NCBI GenBank assembly: GCA_021846485.1
Contig: JAJZWW010000002.1
Coordinates: forward strand, 1-35,466
Direction of reading: 5' to 3'
Source: Actinomycetes bacterium
Lineage (GTDB): Bacteria > Actinomycetota > Acidimicrobiia > Acidimicrobiales > Palsa-688
DNA: 35,466 bases
Position numbers and translations under genes: made by a program. Below are positions 1-7,817 of this stretch, piece by piece. Numbering within the stretch: position 1 is the first letter of the stretch; each line of letters starts with the position of its first letter. The notes beneath the pieces are model-generated. The model was not told the origin of the DNA and did no database searches. It worked only from the letters and a program-made list of their open reading frames with translations.

Positions 1-7
1 CCGGTCG

Positions 8-1885
8 TCATGCCAGCGGACGTTGCAGCCGCTTGCTGCGCTCGTAGTCGGCGCGGGCTCGCGCGGTGCTGTCCAGCGCGGAGACCTCGGCGACGGGTAC
101 CTCCCACCAGGCGCCGCTGCCAGGCGCCGGAGCCAGGGGGTCGGTCTCGACGTGGACGACCACGGTCTGGCGCTCCTCACGAGCCTGCTGCAGAGCAGAG
201 CGCAGGTCGTCGATCCCCTCGGCTCGCAGCACGACTGCACCGAGGCTGGCGGCGTTGTCCGCCAGGTCGACCGGCAGCAAGCCACCGTCGAGACGTCCGG
301 TGGTCTGGTCTCGGTACCGGTAGCGGGTGCCGAATCGCTGGGAGCCGGTGGCCTCGGACAAGTTGCCGATGGAGGCGAACCCGTGGTTCTGCACCAGCAC
401 GACGATCAGCTTGACGTGCTCCTGGACGGCGGTCACGAGCTCCTGGGACATCATTAGGTAGGAGCCGTCGCCCACCAGCACGTACACCTCGCGCTGCGGG
501 TCGGCCATCTTCGCCCCGAGCCCGCCGGCGATCTCGTAGCCCATGCAGGAGTAGCCGTACTCGACGTGGTAGCCCTTCGGGTCCCGGGCACGCCAGAGCT
601 TGTGCAGGTCCCCGGGCATGGACCCTGCGGCGCAGACGACGACGTCGGCTGGCCCGCTCAGCTCGTTGACCGCGCCGATGACCTCGGCCTGGGTGGGCAG
701 GGGCTGGTGTCGTCCGTGGTAGGCGCGCTCGACGATCTCGTCCCACGACCGGCGCGCCTCGGCGACCTCGCGGCGGTAGGAGGGGTCGACCGACCAGCCC
801 CGGAGGGCGTCGGTCAGTGACTGGAGGGTGGCGCGGGCGTCGCCGACCACGGGCAGGGCGGCCTGCTTGGCCGAGTCGGAGGCCGTGACGTTGCAGCTGA
901 TGAAGCGCACGTCGGGCTCGGCGAACAAGCTGCGCGAGGCGGTGGTGAAGTCGGTCCAGCGGGTGCCGACGCCGACGACGACGTCGGCCTGCCGGGCGAG
1001 GTCGTTGGCTGCGGTGGTGCCCGTCGCCCCCACCGCACCGACGGACTGGGCGTGGTCGAAGGAGAGCGAGCCCTTGCCCGCTTGGGTTTCGGCCACCGGG
1101 ATGCCGGTGGCCGCCGCGAGCGCCGCCAGCGCCGACGTTGCTTCGGAGTAGATGGCGCCTCCTCCGGCGACGATCAGCGGTCGTCTTGCCGATCGGAGCA
1201 CGTCGATGGCCCGGGCGAGGGCGGCCGGGTCGGCCACCGGGCGGCCGACGTGCCAGACCCGGGGGGCGAAGAGCGCCTCGGGCCAGTCGTAGGCCTCCGC
1301 CTGGACGTCCTGGGGGAGGCAGAGCGTGACCGCACCGGTCTCCGCTGGATCGCTCAGGACACGCATGGCGGCGAGGAGCGCCGCCGGCAGCTGCTCGGGC
1401 CGGCTCACCCGGTCGAAGTAGCGCGAGACGGGGCGGAAGCAGTCGTTGACCGTGACGTCCCCGGCACCGGGTACCTCGAGCTGCTGGAGGACTGGCTCGG
1501 CGGCCCGGGTGGCGAAGGTGTCGGAGGGCAACAACAGCACCGGGAGGCGGTTGATGGTGGCCAGGGCGGCCCCGGTCACCATGTTGGTCGCTCCCGGACC
1601 TATGGAGCTGGTGCACGCGAGGGTCGACAGTCGGTTGCGCATCCGGGCGAAGGCTGCCGCGGCGTGCACCATACCCTGCTCGTTGCGGGCCTGGTGGTAC
1701 GGGAGAGCGCCCGGTCGGAGCAGTTCGGCCTCGAGGAGGGCTTGGCCGAGACCGGCCACGTTGCCGTGACCGAAGATCCCGAAGCAGCCCTCGACGAGCC
1801 GGTGCTCGACGCCGTCACGCTCGCTGCGCTGGGCCGCGAGGAACCGGACCGTGGCCTGGCCGACGGTCAGGCGGAGAGCGGTCAC
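8..1885 (-). CDS. iolD: 3D-(3,5/4)-trihydroxycyclohexane-1,2-dione hydrolase (IolD)
   Basis: ThDP-dependent enzyme of inositol catabolism that opens the cyclic dione to 5-deoxyglucuronate, in the cytosol. The protein (about 625 aa) has the three-domain acetolactate-synthase layout. The N-terminal pyrimidine-binding domain carries the activating glutamate in ARNEQG (E69). A central Rossmann-like domain follows. The C-terminal pyrophosphate domain has GDGS at about 472-475 followed by the NHGFASIG stretch. The opening RLTVGQATVRFLAAQ is typical of IolD. The frame is open further upstream, but the GTG at 1885 is chosen because it forms a GTGA overlap with the iolB stop and sits at the family N terminus. 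It is the last gene of the leftward iolC-aldolase-iolB-iolD operon inside the window; whatever follows lies beyond the left edge. Confidence 0.95.
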   Translation of the reverse strand: MTALRLTVGQATVRFLAAQRSERDGVEHRLVEGCFGIFGHGNVAGLGQALLEAELLRPGALPYHQARNEQGMVHAAAAFARMRNRLSTLACTSSIGPGATNMVTGAALATINRLPVLLLPSDTFATRAAEPVLQQLEVPGAGDVTVNDCFRPVSRYFDRVSRPEQLPAALLAAMRVLSDPAETGAVTLCLPQDVQAEAYDWPEALFAPRVWHVGRPVADPAALARAIDVLRSARRPLIVAGGGAIYSEATSALAALAAATGIPVAETQAGKGSLSFDHAQSVGAVGATGTTAANDLARQADVVVGVGTRWTDFTTASRSLFAEPDVRFISCNVTASDSAKQAALPVVGDARATLQSLTDALRGWSVDPSYRREVAEARRSWDEIVERAYHGRHQPLPTQAEVIGAVNELSGPADVVVCAAGSMPGDLHKLWRARDPKGYHVEYGYSCMGYEIAGGLGAKMADPQREVYVLVGDGSYLMMSQELVTAVQEHVKLIVVLVQNHGFASIGNLSEATGSQRFGTRYRYRDQTTGRLDGGLLPVDLADNAASLGAVVLRAEGIDDLRSALQQAREERQTVVVHVETDPLAPAPGSGAWWEVPVAEVSALDSTARARADYERSKRLQRPLA

Positions 1886-2763
1886 CGGTTGGTGTCCGGG
1901 TCGTCCCGGTGCAGCGGCAGCCTCGAGTCGACGGGGGTTGCTCCCCAGGTGCCGCGGATCCAGGCGTGGGCCGGGTCGTGGCACACCCTCCAGGCGCGTT
2001 CACCGGGACCGGCCATCACGTTCAGGTAGTAAAGGTCGTAGCCGGCGGCGGCCATGGACGGGCCGTGCCAGCCGTGGGGCACGACCACGAGATCCCGGTC
2101 GCGGACTTCGGCGAGGAGGTCAATGGGCCGCTCGGGGGTGCCGTAGACCCGCTGGTAGGCGAGCCCGGGCCCACCCGGGCCGGCTGCCACCTCGAAGTAG
2201 TAGATCTCCTCGAGCACGGTCTCCCCGGGCCTCTCTTCGTCGTGCTTGTGGGGCGGGTAGGACGAGAAGTTGCCGGCAGGGGTGATGACCTCGCAGACGA
2301 GGAGGCGCTCGCAGTCGAGCGTGCCGGGCAGGCAGATGTTGTGCACCTCGCGGGAGCACGATCCGGCTCCCCGAAGCTCCACCTCCACCGCCGGCGCGGC
2401 CACGTAGCGGAACGGGCGGCCGACCGACGCCCGGGCTCCTGCGAGGGCGAACCGACCGCCGGCGGGGCTCGTGAGCTCGATGGTCGACCGGGGAGGGGCG
2501 TAGGCCGCGTCGCAAGCGCCGGCGAAGACACCCGAGCGGCCGACCAGCTCGGCCCGGTCTTTGCCGCAGACGACCGTCGCTCCACCGCGGAGGGGCAGCA
2601 CCAGCACCTCGTCGGGGCCGGTGTCGACCGCGAGCGTCCCGCCGGGATCGAGGCGCGCAACCCGAAGCGAGGAGTAGGACCAACCGGCTTCCTCGGGGCT
2701 CAGGTCCAGCTCGAACGGGCCGCGCGCCAGGGTGCCGGCCGGATGGTGGAGTCGCCCGCTCAC
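1882..2763 (-). CDS. iolB: 5-deoxy-glucuronate isomerase (IolB)
   Basis: Isomerises 5-deoxy-D-glucuronate to 5-dehydro-2-deoxy-D-gluconate, the step after IolD. The 293-aa protein matches the usual IolB length. It shows the double-cupin features: HNICLPG, then the metal-site region SYPPHKHDE followed by EEIYYFEV, then VVVPHGWHGPSMAAAGYDLYYLNVMAG near the C terminus. The His and Glu residues in the PPHKHDE to EEIYYF stretch are the likely metal ligands (family knowledge). The GTG start at 2763 overlaps the TGA of the upstream aldolase gene as GTGA, and the stop overlaps the iolD start in the same way, so translation of the three genes is probably coupled. Confidence 0.95.
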   Translation of the reverse strand: MSGRLHHPAGTLARGPFELDLSPEEAGWSYSSLRVARLDPGGTLAVDTGPDEVLVLPLRGGATVVCGKDRAELVGRSGVFAGACDAAYAPPRSTIELTSPAGGRFALAGARASVGRPFRYVAAPAVEVELRGAGSCSREVHNICLPGTLDCERLLVCEVITPAGNFSSYPPHKHDEERPGETVLEEIYYFEVAAGPGGPGLAYQRVYGTPERPIDLLAEVRDRDLVVVPHGWHGPSMAAAGYDLYYLNVMAGPGERAWRVCHDPAHAWIRGTWGATPVDSRLPLHRDDPDTNR

Positions 2764-3662
2764 TGGAGCTCGACCTCCGCCGAGGGCGGGTGGACGAGGT
2801 CGGCGAGCGCGCCGACGCCCACATCCTCGCTGCCGTCCGGGGGGTACAGGAGGGCCCGGCCGATGACCATGCCGCGGACGCCGGGGAGGCGCAGCGCCTT
2901 CTCCCAACGCGAGTGGGTGTCGGCGGGCGCAGTCGCAGGGTCGCCCCCGAGGAGGAGGGTCGGAAGCGTCGTCGCCGCCGTCACCGCCTCCATGTCCTCG
3001 ACGACCGGCAGCTTGAGCCAGGTGCGCGCGCTGGTCGCTCCGAGCCCCGCAGCGATGGCCACCGACCTCACGACCGCCTCGGTGCTGAGCACGTTGCGGA
3101 CTCGTCCGCCTTCGACGCGGGACATGAACGGCTCGATCATGGCGACGAGACCACGCCCGGCGAGCTCGGTCACAGCCCGGCCGCAGGCCTCGAGGGTGTC
3201 GAGCGACCCCCGGTCGGTGAGGTCGATCCGGCAGAGCATCTTGCCTCCGTCGAAGCCCATGGCGGCGATCGTCTCGGCGTTCGCCGCGGTGAAGCGGTCG
3301 TCCAGCTCGAACGAGGCGCCGTGCAGGCCGCCGCGGTTCATGCTGACGAAGACGACCTTGTCGTCGAGCGCTCCGAGCAGCAGCAGGTCCTCGAGGATGT
3401 CGGGAGTGCCGAGGACGCCGTCGACCCCGGGGCACCCCAGGCAGAGCGCGAGGCGGCGGAGCAGCTCGCCGCGGTCGGCCATCGCCGAGGTGTCGGCGCC
3501 GACGCCGAGCGCTCCTCTTGCCGGGTGGTCGGCGGCGAGGACCAGCAGCCGTCCGTCGCACCCGAGCAGCGGGCGCCGGGTCCGCCGGCCAGCCGCCTCG
3601 ACAACGAGCTCGGGGTGGCGCGCCCGCGCCTCGCGCAGGTCGCGGAGGTCAAACCGTTGCAC
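2760..3662 (-). CDS. TIM-barrel class I-type aldolase of the inositol operon (predicted DKGP aldolase role)
   Basis: A 300-aa (beta/alpha)8 barrel protein of the DeoC/LacD-like class I aldolase type found in actinobacterial inositol clusters. Visible landmarks are VLAADHPARG (about 41-50), GFDGGKMLCRID and RTWLKLPVVEDME, whose lysines are candidates for the Schiff base, and the phosphate-site-like GVRGMVIGRALLYP near the C terminus. Lying between iolC and iolB, it most likely splits 5-dehydro-2-deoxygluconate 6-phosphate into malonate semialdehyde and DHAP; that role is inferred from context. The GTG at 3662 is chosen for the GGGAGG motif 8 bases upstream; it overlaps the iolC end by 14 bases. 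It is not the zinc-dependent class II IolJ type. Confidence 0.85.
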   Translation of the reverse strand: MQRFDLRDLREARARHPELVVEAAGRRTRRPLLGCDGRLLVLAADHPARGALGVGADTSAMADRGELLRRLALCLGCPGVDGVLGTPDILEDLLLLGALDDKVVFVSMNRGGLHGASFELDDRFTAANAETIAAMGFDGGKMLCRIDLTDRGSLDTLEACGRAVTELAGRGLVAMIEPFMSRVEGGRVRNVLSTEAVVRSVAIAAGLGATSARTWLKLPVVEDMEAVTAATTLPTLLLGGDPATAPADTHSRWEKALRLPGVRGMVIGRALLYPPDGSEDVGVGALADLVHPPSAEVELQ

Positions 3663-4641
3663 GGTGCGTGCCTCCCATGATCGCCTCCTCGACCTCTGCG
3701 GTCGTGGGCATCGCCGTAGAGCACTCGACGCGGGAGGCGACCAGGGCTCCGGCGGCGTTCGCGAACCGCATGACCCGCTCGAGGGGCCACCCAGCGAGCA
3801 GGCCGTGGCACAGCGCCCCGCCGAAGCCGTCTCCGGCACCCAGCCCGTTGACGACCTCCACCTCGAACGGCGGGACGTCGACGACCTCGTCCTCGGTGAC
3901 CGCCAGGACCCCCCCCGGGCCACGCTTGATGACCGCCAGGTGCACGCCCCGCTCCAGCAGGGCGCGCGCCGCCCGGAGCCCGTCGTGCTCGCCGGTAGCG
4001 ACGAATGCCTCCTCCAGGTTGCCGACGGCGGAGTCCACCCACTCCAGGGCGGCGCGCGCCTGCCGGGTGGCGTCATCGGGCGAGGACCAGAACGTGGGCC
4101 GGTAGTCGAGGTCGAAGATGGTGAGCGGGGAGCGCTCCCGGACCCGCCAGGCGTGCAGCTGGGCCGAACGGCTCGGCTCCTGGCTGAGCCCGCTGAGGGT
4201 GGTCCACAACACCCGGGCAGATCGGATGGCCGCGTCGTCGAGCTCCTCCGCCCGGATCTCGGTGTCCGGCGCCTTGGGCCAACGGTAGAACCACAGCGGG
4301 AACGAGTCGGGAGGGCGCATCTCGCAAAAGGTGATCGGCGTCGGCAGATCCGGAACCGGCGTGACGAAACGGTCGTCGACGCCCAGCTCGCGCAGTGCCC
4401 GGTGGATGAACCGTCCGAACGGGTCGGCACCGGTGCGGCTGATGACGCCGCTGCGCCGGCCGTGGCGGGCGGCGGCTACGGCCACATTTGCGGCCGTGCC
4501 ACCGAGGAACCGGCCGAAGGTGGTCACGTCCTCGAGGGCGACGTCCGGTTCGAGCGGGTACAGGTCCACCCCCATGCGCCCCATGGTGAGGACGTCGAAG
4601 GTCTCTGTGCGCTCGTTGGGGTGGGCAAGGTCGTCGGTCAT
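3649..4641 (-). CDS. iolC: 5-dehydro-2-deoxygluconokinase (IolC, PfkB family)
   Basis: Phosphorylates 5-dehydro-2-deoxygluconate at the expense of ATP. The 330-aa PfkB/ribokinase-family protein has the N-terminal substrate signature GGTAANVAVAAARHG at about 48-62. The C-terminal signature NGLGAGDGFGGAL carries the catalytic aspartate D271 and the anion hole. Length and the opening DVLTMGRMGVDLYP match IolC rather than generic sugar kinases. It is the first gene of the leftward operon and faces the divergent gntR. A TTGACA/TAACGT promoter and a 15-base palindrome lie directly upstream. Its end overlaps the aldolase start by 14 bases. Confidence 0.93.
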   Translation of the reverse strand: MTDDLAHPNERTETFDVLTMGRMGVDLYPLEPDVALEDVTTFGRFLGGTAANVAVAAARHGRRSGVISRTGADPFGRFIHRALRELGVDDRFVTPVPDLPTPITFCEMRPPDSFPLWFYRWPKAPDTEIRAEELDDAAIRSARVLWTTLSGLSQEPSRSAQLHAWRVRERSPLTIFDLDYRPTFWSSPDDATRQARAALEWVDSAVGNLEEAFVATGEHDGLRAARALLERGVHLAVIKRGPGGVLAVTEDEVVDVPPFEVEVVNGLGAGDGFGGALCHGLLAGWPLERVMRFANAAGALVASRVECSTAMPTTAEVEEAIMGGTHRATV

Positions 4642-4675
4642 CTGGGCCCCCGGAGCCGCGAGCTCTGGATCGGCA

Positions 4676-4705
4676 ACGTTATCCCACCCGAGCCAATGAT
4701 GTCAA
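4676..4705 (-). promoter_or_regulatory. Putative sigma70-type promoter of the iolC operon
   Basis: Read on the minus strand, TTGACA (4705-4700) is followed after 18 bases by TAACGT (4681-4676). The -10 ends 34 bases before the iolC ATG. This is the best-matching -35/-10 pair seen in the window. It lies 6 bases from the palindrome at 4711-4725, so a bound regulator would sit just upstream of the -35 box. Confidence 0.7.
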
Positions 4706-4710
4706 TATGC

Positions 4711-4725
4711 TGTAATGTCATTACA
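4711..4725. promoter_or_regulatory. Perfect 15-base palindrome, probable operator of the iol regulator
   Basis: TGTAATGTCATTACA is a perfect dyad (7-base arms around a central T) in the iolC/gntR divergent intergenic region. Spacing and symmetry fit a dimeric winged-helix regulator; the adjacent GntR/HutC-type protein is the obvious candidate. A related half, ATGATGTCAAT, lies at about 4697-4707 and overlaps the -35 box. Assignment to this regulator is inference. Confidence 0.7.
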
Positions 4726-4776
4726 CCAGGTCTCGGCTGACGGCGGCAGCTGGGCTCTCCGGTCGCAGCCGTAGGC

Positions 4777-4782
4777 TAACCT
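4777..4782 (+). promoter_or_regulatory. -10 box of gntR (leaderless-type)
   Basis: TAACCT lies 6 bases before the GTG at 4789, which would put the transcription start on or next to the start codon. No ribosome binding site is visible, in line with a leaderless mRNA. The upstream TAGGCT (4772-4777) is an alternative. Confidence 0.5.
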
Positions 4783-4788
4783 GCGGGC

Positions 4789-5565
4789 GTGGCGGCACGA
4801 CCGGTCCCCACCACCGCGAGGGATCGTGTCGACGGCGGCCCGATCGACCGTTCGAGCCCCGTGCCGTTGTACTTCCAGATCGCCGAGAACCTGCGCGCCG
4901 CCGTGGCAGATGGCCGGCTGCTCCCCGGTGACCGCCTGGACAACGAGCTCGAGCTCTGCGGTCGGCTGGGAGTGAGCCGGCCGACGGTGCGCCAGGCGAT
5001 CCAGACTCTCGTACAAGAAGGGCTGGTCGTCCGTCGCCGGGGCATGGGCTCGGTGGTGGCTGCCCGCCCGATCCAGCGCCCGCTCGCCCTCACCAGCCTG
5101 TACGACGACTTGGTGACTGCTGGTCGCCGGCCGTCGACGACGGTCCTCGCGATCGACCAGCTCGCGGCGGACGAAGTCACCGCGGCGGCCCTCGGACTCG
5201 AGCCGGGATCGTCGGTCATCCGCGTCGATCGGCTCCGTTCGGCGGGAGGTCGCCCGCTCGCCCTCATGCACAACGAGCTGGACGCCAGCTGGGTCCAGGA
5301 CTTGGACCTCGAGGCGGCGCTCTCCGACCAGGGCCTCTACGGTCTGCTTCGCCACCGTGGAGCGGTGTTCCACTCCGCCGAGCAGGTCATCGGAGCCCGC
5401 CGGGCCGACCCCCGGGAAGCCCGCCTGCTCGGGGTGTCGCGGACCACCACGCTGCTGACGATGGAGCGCATGGCCTACGACCACGAGGGTCGGACCATCG
5501 AACGGGGGCGCCATGCCTACCTCGCCGACCGGTACTCGTTTCGTGTCACCCTCGGCCTGCACTGA
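4789..5565 (+). CDS. GntR family (HutC subfamily) regulator of the inositol locus
   Basis: DNA-binding regulator of 258 aa. Residues about 24-90 form the GntR winged helix: PLYFQIAENLRAAVADGRL, then LCGRLGVSRPTVRQAIQTL and VVRRRGMGSVV. Residues about 100-255 form a UTRA ligand-binding domain (LTSLYDDLVTAGRRPSTTVL, with the closing RHAYLADRYSFRV). HutC-type UTRA domains bind small metabolites such as sugar phosphates, so an inositol pathway intermediate is the likely effector (inference). It is divergent from iolC across a palindrome and convergent with the iolG-iolE fusion, ending 30 bases from it. The GTG start is leaderless-like. It may act as a repressor of both flanking operons and of itself. 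Confidence 0.9.
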   Translation: MAARPVPTTARDRVDGGPIDRSSPVPLYFQIAENLRAAVADGRLLPGDRLDNELELCGRLGVSRPTVRQAIQTLVQEGLVVRRRGMGSVVAARPIQRPLALTSLYDDLVTAGRRPSTTVLAIDQLAADEVTAAALGLEPGSSVIRVDRLRSAGGRPLALMHNELDASWVQDLDLEAALSDQGLYGLLRHRGAVFHSAEQVIGARRADPREARLLGVSRTTTLLTMERMAYDHEGRTIERGRHAYLADRYSFRVTLGLH

Positions 5566-5595
5566 GCGATCGCCGTCCTCTGGGTGTCGATGGTC

Positions 5596-7590
5596 TCACC
5601 GGGCGAGGCCGACGGAGCGCAGGTGGGCTAGGCTGGCTCGGGCATCGTCGAGCGGGACCGACTCCCCCGTCGGGCTGGCGTCCTGCTCGACAGTGCCCCA
5701 TCCCTCGTAGCCGATGCGCTCCAGGGTCGCTGCAACCTGTTCGAAGTCGACCGCGCCCCGGCCGAGCGGACAGAAGATGCCCTGCCGGTAGGCGTCCCAG
5801 AACGACAGCTCCTCCTTCTCGATCCGGTCGAGAACGGCGGGGTCGACGTCCTTGAAGTGGACGTGGGCGATCCGGTCGGCATGGTCGGTGAGGATCCCGA
5901 CCGGGTCGACTCCGGCGTAGAGCGAGTGGCCGGTGTCGACGCACAGCGACACCCGGGCCGGATCGGTGTCCCCGAGCAGGCGCTCGATCTCGTCGGCGAA
6001 CTCGACGTCGGTGCCTGCGTGGGGGTGGAAGGCGGTAACCATCCCTGTCCCGGAGGCCACCTCGGCGACTCGCCGGGTCGTGTCGATGAGCCGCCTCCAG
6101 GCGGTCTCGTCGAGTCGCTGGGCTGCCGCGGGCCGGCCGGCCGTCTTGGCCCGGGCCGGCGTCCAACCGGCGATGACCACGAGGCGCCCGGCCCCGAGAG
6201 GCTCCAGCAGGGCGCAGATGTCCCTAGCCTTCTGGACGACTCCGTCGGCGGTCTCGGGGTCGTGGAGCACCTCCATCACCACGCCGGCGGAGAGTGCCAG
6301 GTGGCGGCGTGCCAGCTCCGAACGCAGTGTCGAGGGATCGGTGGGGAAGAAGCCGAGCGGGCCCAGCTCGACTCCCTCGTAGCCCGCCTCGGCGACCTCG
6401 TCGAGCACCCGGCTCCAACTCGGGTAGGACGGGTCCGACGGCTTCTCGATGCCCCATGAGGTCGGCGCGTTGCCGATCCGGATCCTCGGCGAGGAGGCCC
6501 CGGTGCCGGGCGCAGCGGCGTAGGTGGCGCCGGCGAGGGCCGCCGACGCGCTGGCGATCTCGTCGACGGCGACCGTCCGGCCCTCGGCGAGGGAACGCTG
6601 GGCCGTGAGTGCCAGCACGAGGGCGCAGCGCGCGTCGCGACCTCCCGGAGCGACCGCGCCGGTCTCACCCCGACAGGCGCGCAGGAACGCCCGGAGCTCC
6701 GCTGGGTAGGCGCTCTCGTACCGCTCCGGGAAGAACCGGTACAACGGGGCGGTCACCGCTCCGCGCCCGTCGGCGAGGACGTTGACCGACGGCAGGGGAT
6801 TGGTCGACCAAGCTGTCGCCTCGGTGCCGTGGACCTCGACCCGCTGGTCGTAGCCGTAGGTGGACAGCCGGCAGCACTCGATCACGCCGATGGCCCCCGA
6901 GGCGAAGCGCAGGGTGATGGTGGCCACGTCCACGTCGCCCGCCTCGGCAGCCAGCGGATCGACCAGGCTCGAACCGCTGGCCGACACCGCCACGACCTCC
7001 TCCCCGCTGACGAAGCGGGCAGTGTCGAAGTCGTGGATGGCCATGTCGGAGAACAGCCCGCCCGGTCCACGGGGGTAGCCGACCGGGGGCGGATCCGGGT
7101 CGCGGGAGGTGATCCGCAGCTGGAGGAGGTGGCCGACACCTCCCGACGCCACCGTCTCGGCGAGCTCCCCGAAGGCCGGGTCGAACCTCCGGTTGAAGCC
7201 GACGTGCAGGACCACGCCGGCCCGCTCGGCGGCACCGATGGCGGCATCCACCCCCTGAAGGTCGGGGGCGAGCGGCTTCTCGCAGAAGACGTGGTGCCCG
7301 GCGGCTGCCGCAGCCACGACCTGTTCGGCGTGAGCCGACGAGGCCGAGCAGATCATCACCGCGTCGAGGTCCTCGCGTCGGACCAGGTCCTGCCAGCGCG
7401 GCCACGCGCCGGTGCCGAGCACCCCGGCGAGGCGTTCGGCCGCCGCCAGGTCCGGGTCGGCGACCCCGACGACGAGGGCGTCCGGGTCGGCCCGGAGGTT
7501 GCCGGCGTGGAGGGCGCCGATGCGGCCCGCGCCAAGGAGAGCAATGCGGACGGGGGCCCCTTGCTCTCCGGAGCCTCTTGATGTTGTCAT
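5596..7590 (-). CDS. Fusion of inositol dehydrogenase (IolG) and 2-keto-myo-inositol dehydratase (IolE)
   Basis: A single 664-aa frame joins two successive inositol enzymes. Residues about 14-360 are a Gfo/Idh/MocA dehydrogenase: Rossmann GAGRIG (20-25), EKP (104-106, K105), GFNRRFDPAF (131-140) and SDMAIHDFD with D182 and H186, the expected catalytic residues. Residues about 370-664 are a TIM barrel opening with IRIGNAPTSWG, then VLDEVAEAGYEGVELGPLGFFPTDP. That domain resembles IolE, with metal-site candidates E440, D552 (CVDTGH), HVHFKD and E635 (VEQD). An Ala/Gly/Pro-rich linker joins them. The ATG at 7590 has GGGAGG about 10 bases upstream, and a CATGACGTCATG palindrome includes the start codon. 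It would convert myo-inositol to the trihydroxycyclohexanedione. The C-terminal half could instead be an inosose isomerase (IolI/IolH-like). Confidence 0.88.
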   Translation of the reverse strand: MTTSRGSGEQGAPVRIALLGAGRIGALHAGNLRADPDALVVGVADPDLAAAERLAGVLGTGAWPRWQDLVRREDLDAVMICSASSAHAEQVVAAAAAGHHVFCEKPLAPDLQGVDAAIGAAERAGVVLHVGFNRRFDPAFGELAETVASGGVGHLLQLRITSRDPDPPPVGYPRGPGGLFSDMAIHDFDTARFVSGEEVVAVSASGSSLVDPLAAEAGDVDVATITLRFASGAIGVIECCRLSTYGYDQRVEVHGTEATAWSTNPLPSVNVLADGRGAVTAPLYRFFPERYESAYPAELRAFLRACRGETGAVAPGGRDARCALVLALTAQRSLAEGRTVAVDEIASASAALAGATYAAAPGTGASSPRIRIGNAPTSWGIEKPSDPSYPSWSRVLDEVAEAGYEGVELGPLGFFPTDPSTLRSELARRHLALSAGVVMEVLHDPETADGVVQKARDICALLEPLGAGRLVVIAGWTPARAKTAGRPAAAQRLDETAWRRLIDTTRRVAEVASGTGMVTAFHPHAGTDVEFADEIERLLGDTDPARVSLCVDTGHSLYAGVDPVGILTDHADRIAHVHFKDVDPAVLDRIEKEELSFWDAYRQGIFCPLGRGAVDFEQVAATLERIGYEGWGTVEQDASPTGESVPLDDARASLAHLRSVGLAR

Positions 7591-7599
7591 GACGTCATG
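7588..7599. promoter_or_regulatory. Perfect 12-base palindrome over the iolG-iolE start codon
   Basis: CATGACGTCATG is self-complementary and includes the ATG of the fusion gene and the bases between it and its GGGAGG. Its ATGACGTCAT core resembles the palindrome in front of iolC (which reads AATGACATTA on the minus strand), so it could be another regulator site. It could equally be chance or an mRNA structure affecting translation. Confidence 0.4.
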
Positions 7600-7677
7600 T
7601 CCTCCCGAGGTGGCAGTTCTGCCCCGAAGAACCTCTCGTCTGGGACAGGCGGCAAGAGGTCGTCTCCACGGGGAGCC

Positions 7678-7707
7678 TTGACACGACGAAGCCCGGTCGC
7701 GTAGACC
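7678..7707 (+). promoter_or_regulatory. Putative promoter for the dehydrogenase pair
   Basis: TTGACA (7678-7683), an 18-base spacer and TAGACC (7702-7707) read toward the gene at 7818. Transcription would begin near 7714, just before the dyad at 7726-7736, leaving a leader of about 100 bases. Confidence 0.5.
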
Positions 7708-7725
7708 GAGTCCGACCGTAAGTGA

Positions 7726-7736
7726 GTCAGGCTGAC
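7726..7736. promoter_or_regulatory. 11-base dyad, possible operator
   Basis: GTCAG-G-CTGAC is a perfect inverted repeat just downstream of the predicted start point for the gene at 7818, where a repressor would block transcription. It is bracketed by GTAAG (7718-7722) and CTTAC (7745-7749) and followed by TGACATAATG, which resembles part of the iolC palindrome. Confidence 0.4.
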
Positions 7737-7817
7737 ATAATGAGCTTACCTGAAGTCGCATGTGCCTGAATAGGGGGGGATGGTGAGGGGAAGGCACGAG
7801 GGTGCCCCGAGGCGGTC

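Noticed and set aside
1909-4740. Very long plus-strand frame of 943 codons opposite the iol operon
   Set aside because: It is a GC-bias shadow of iolB, the aldolase and iolC, which carry clear motifs on the other strand.
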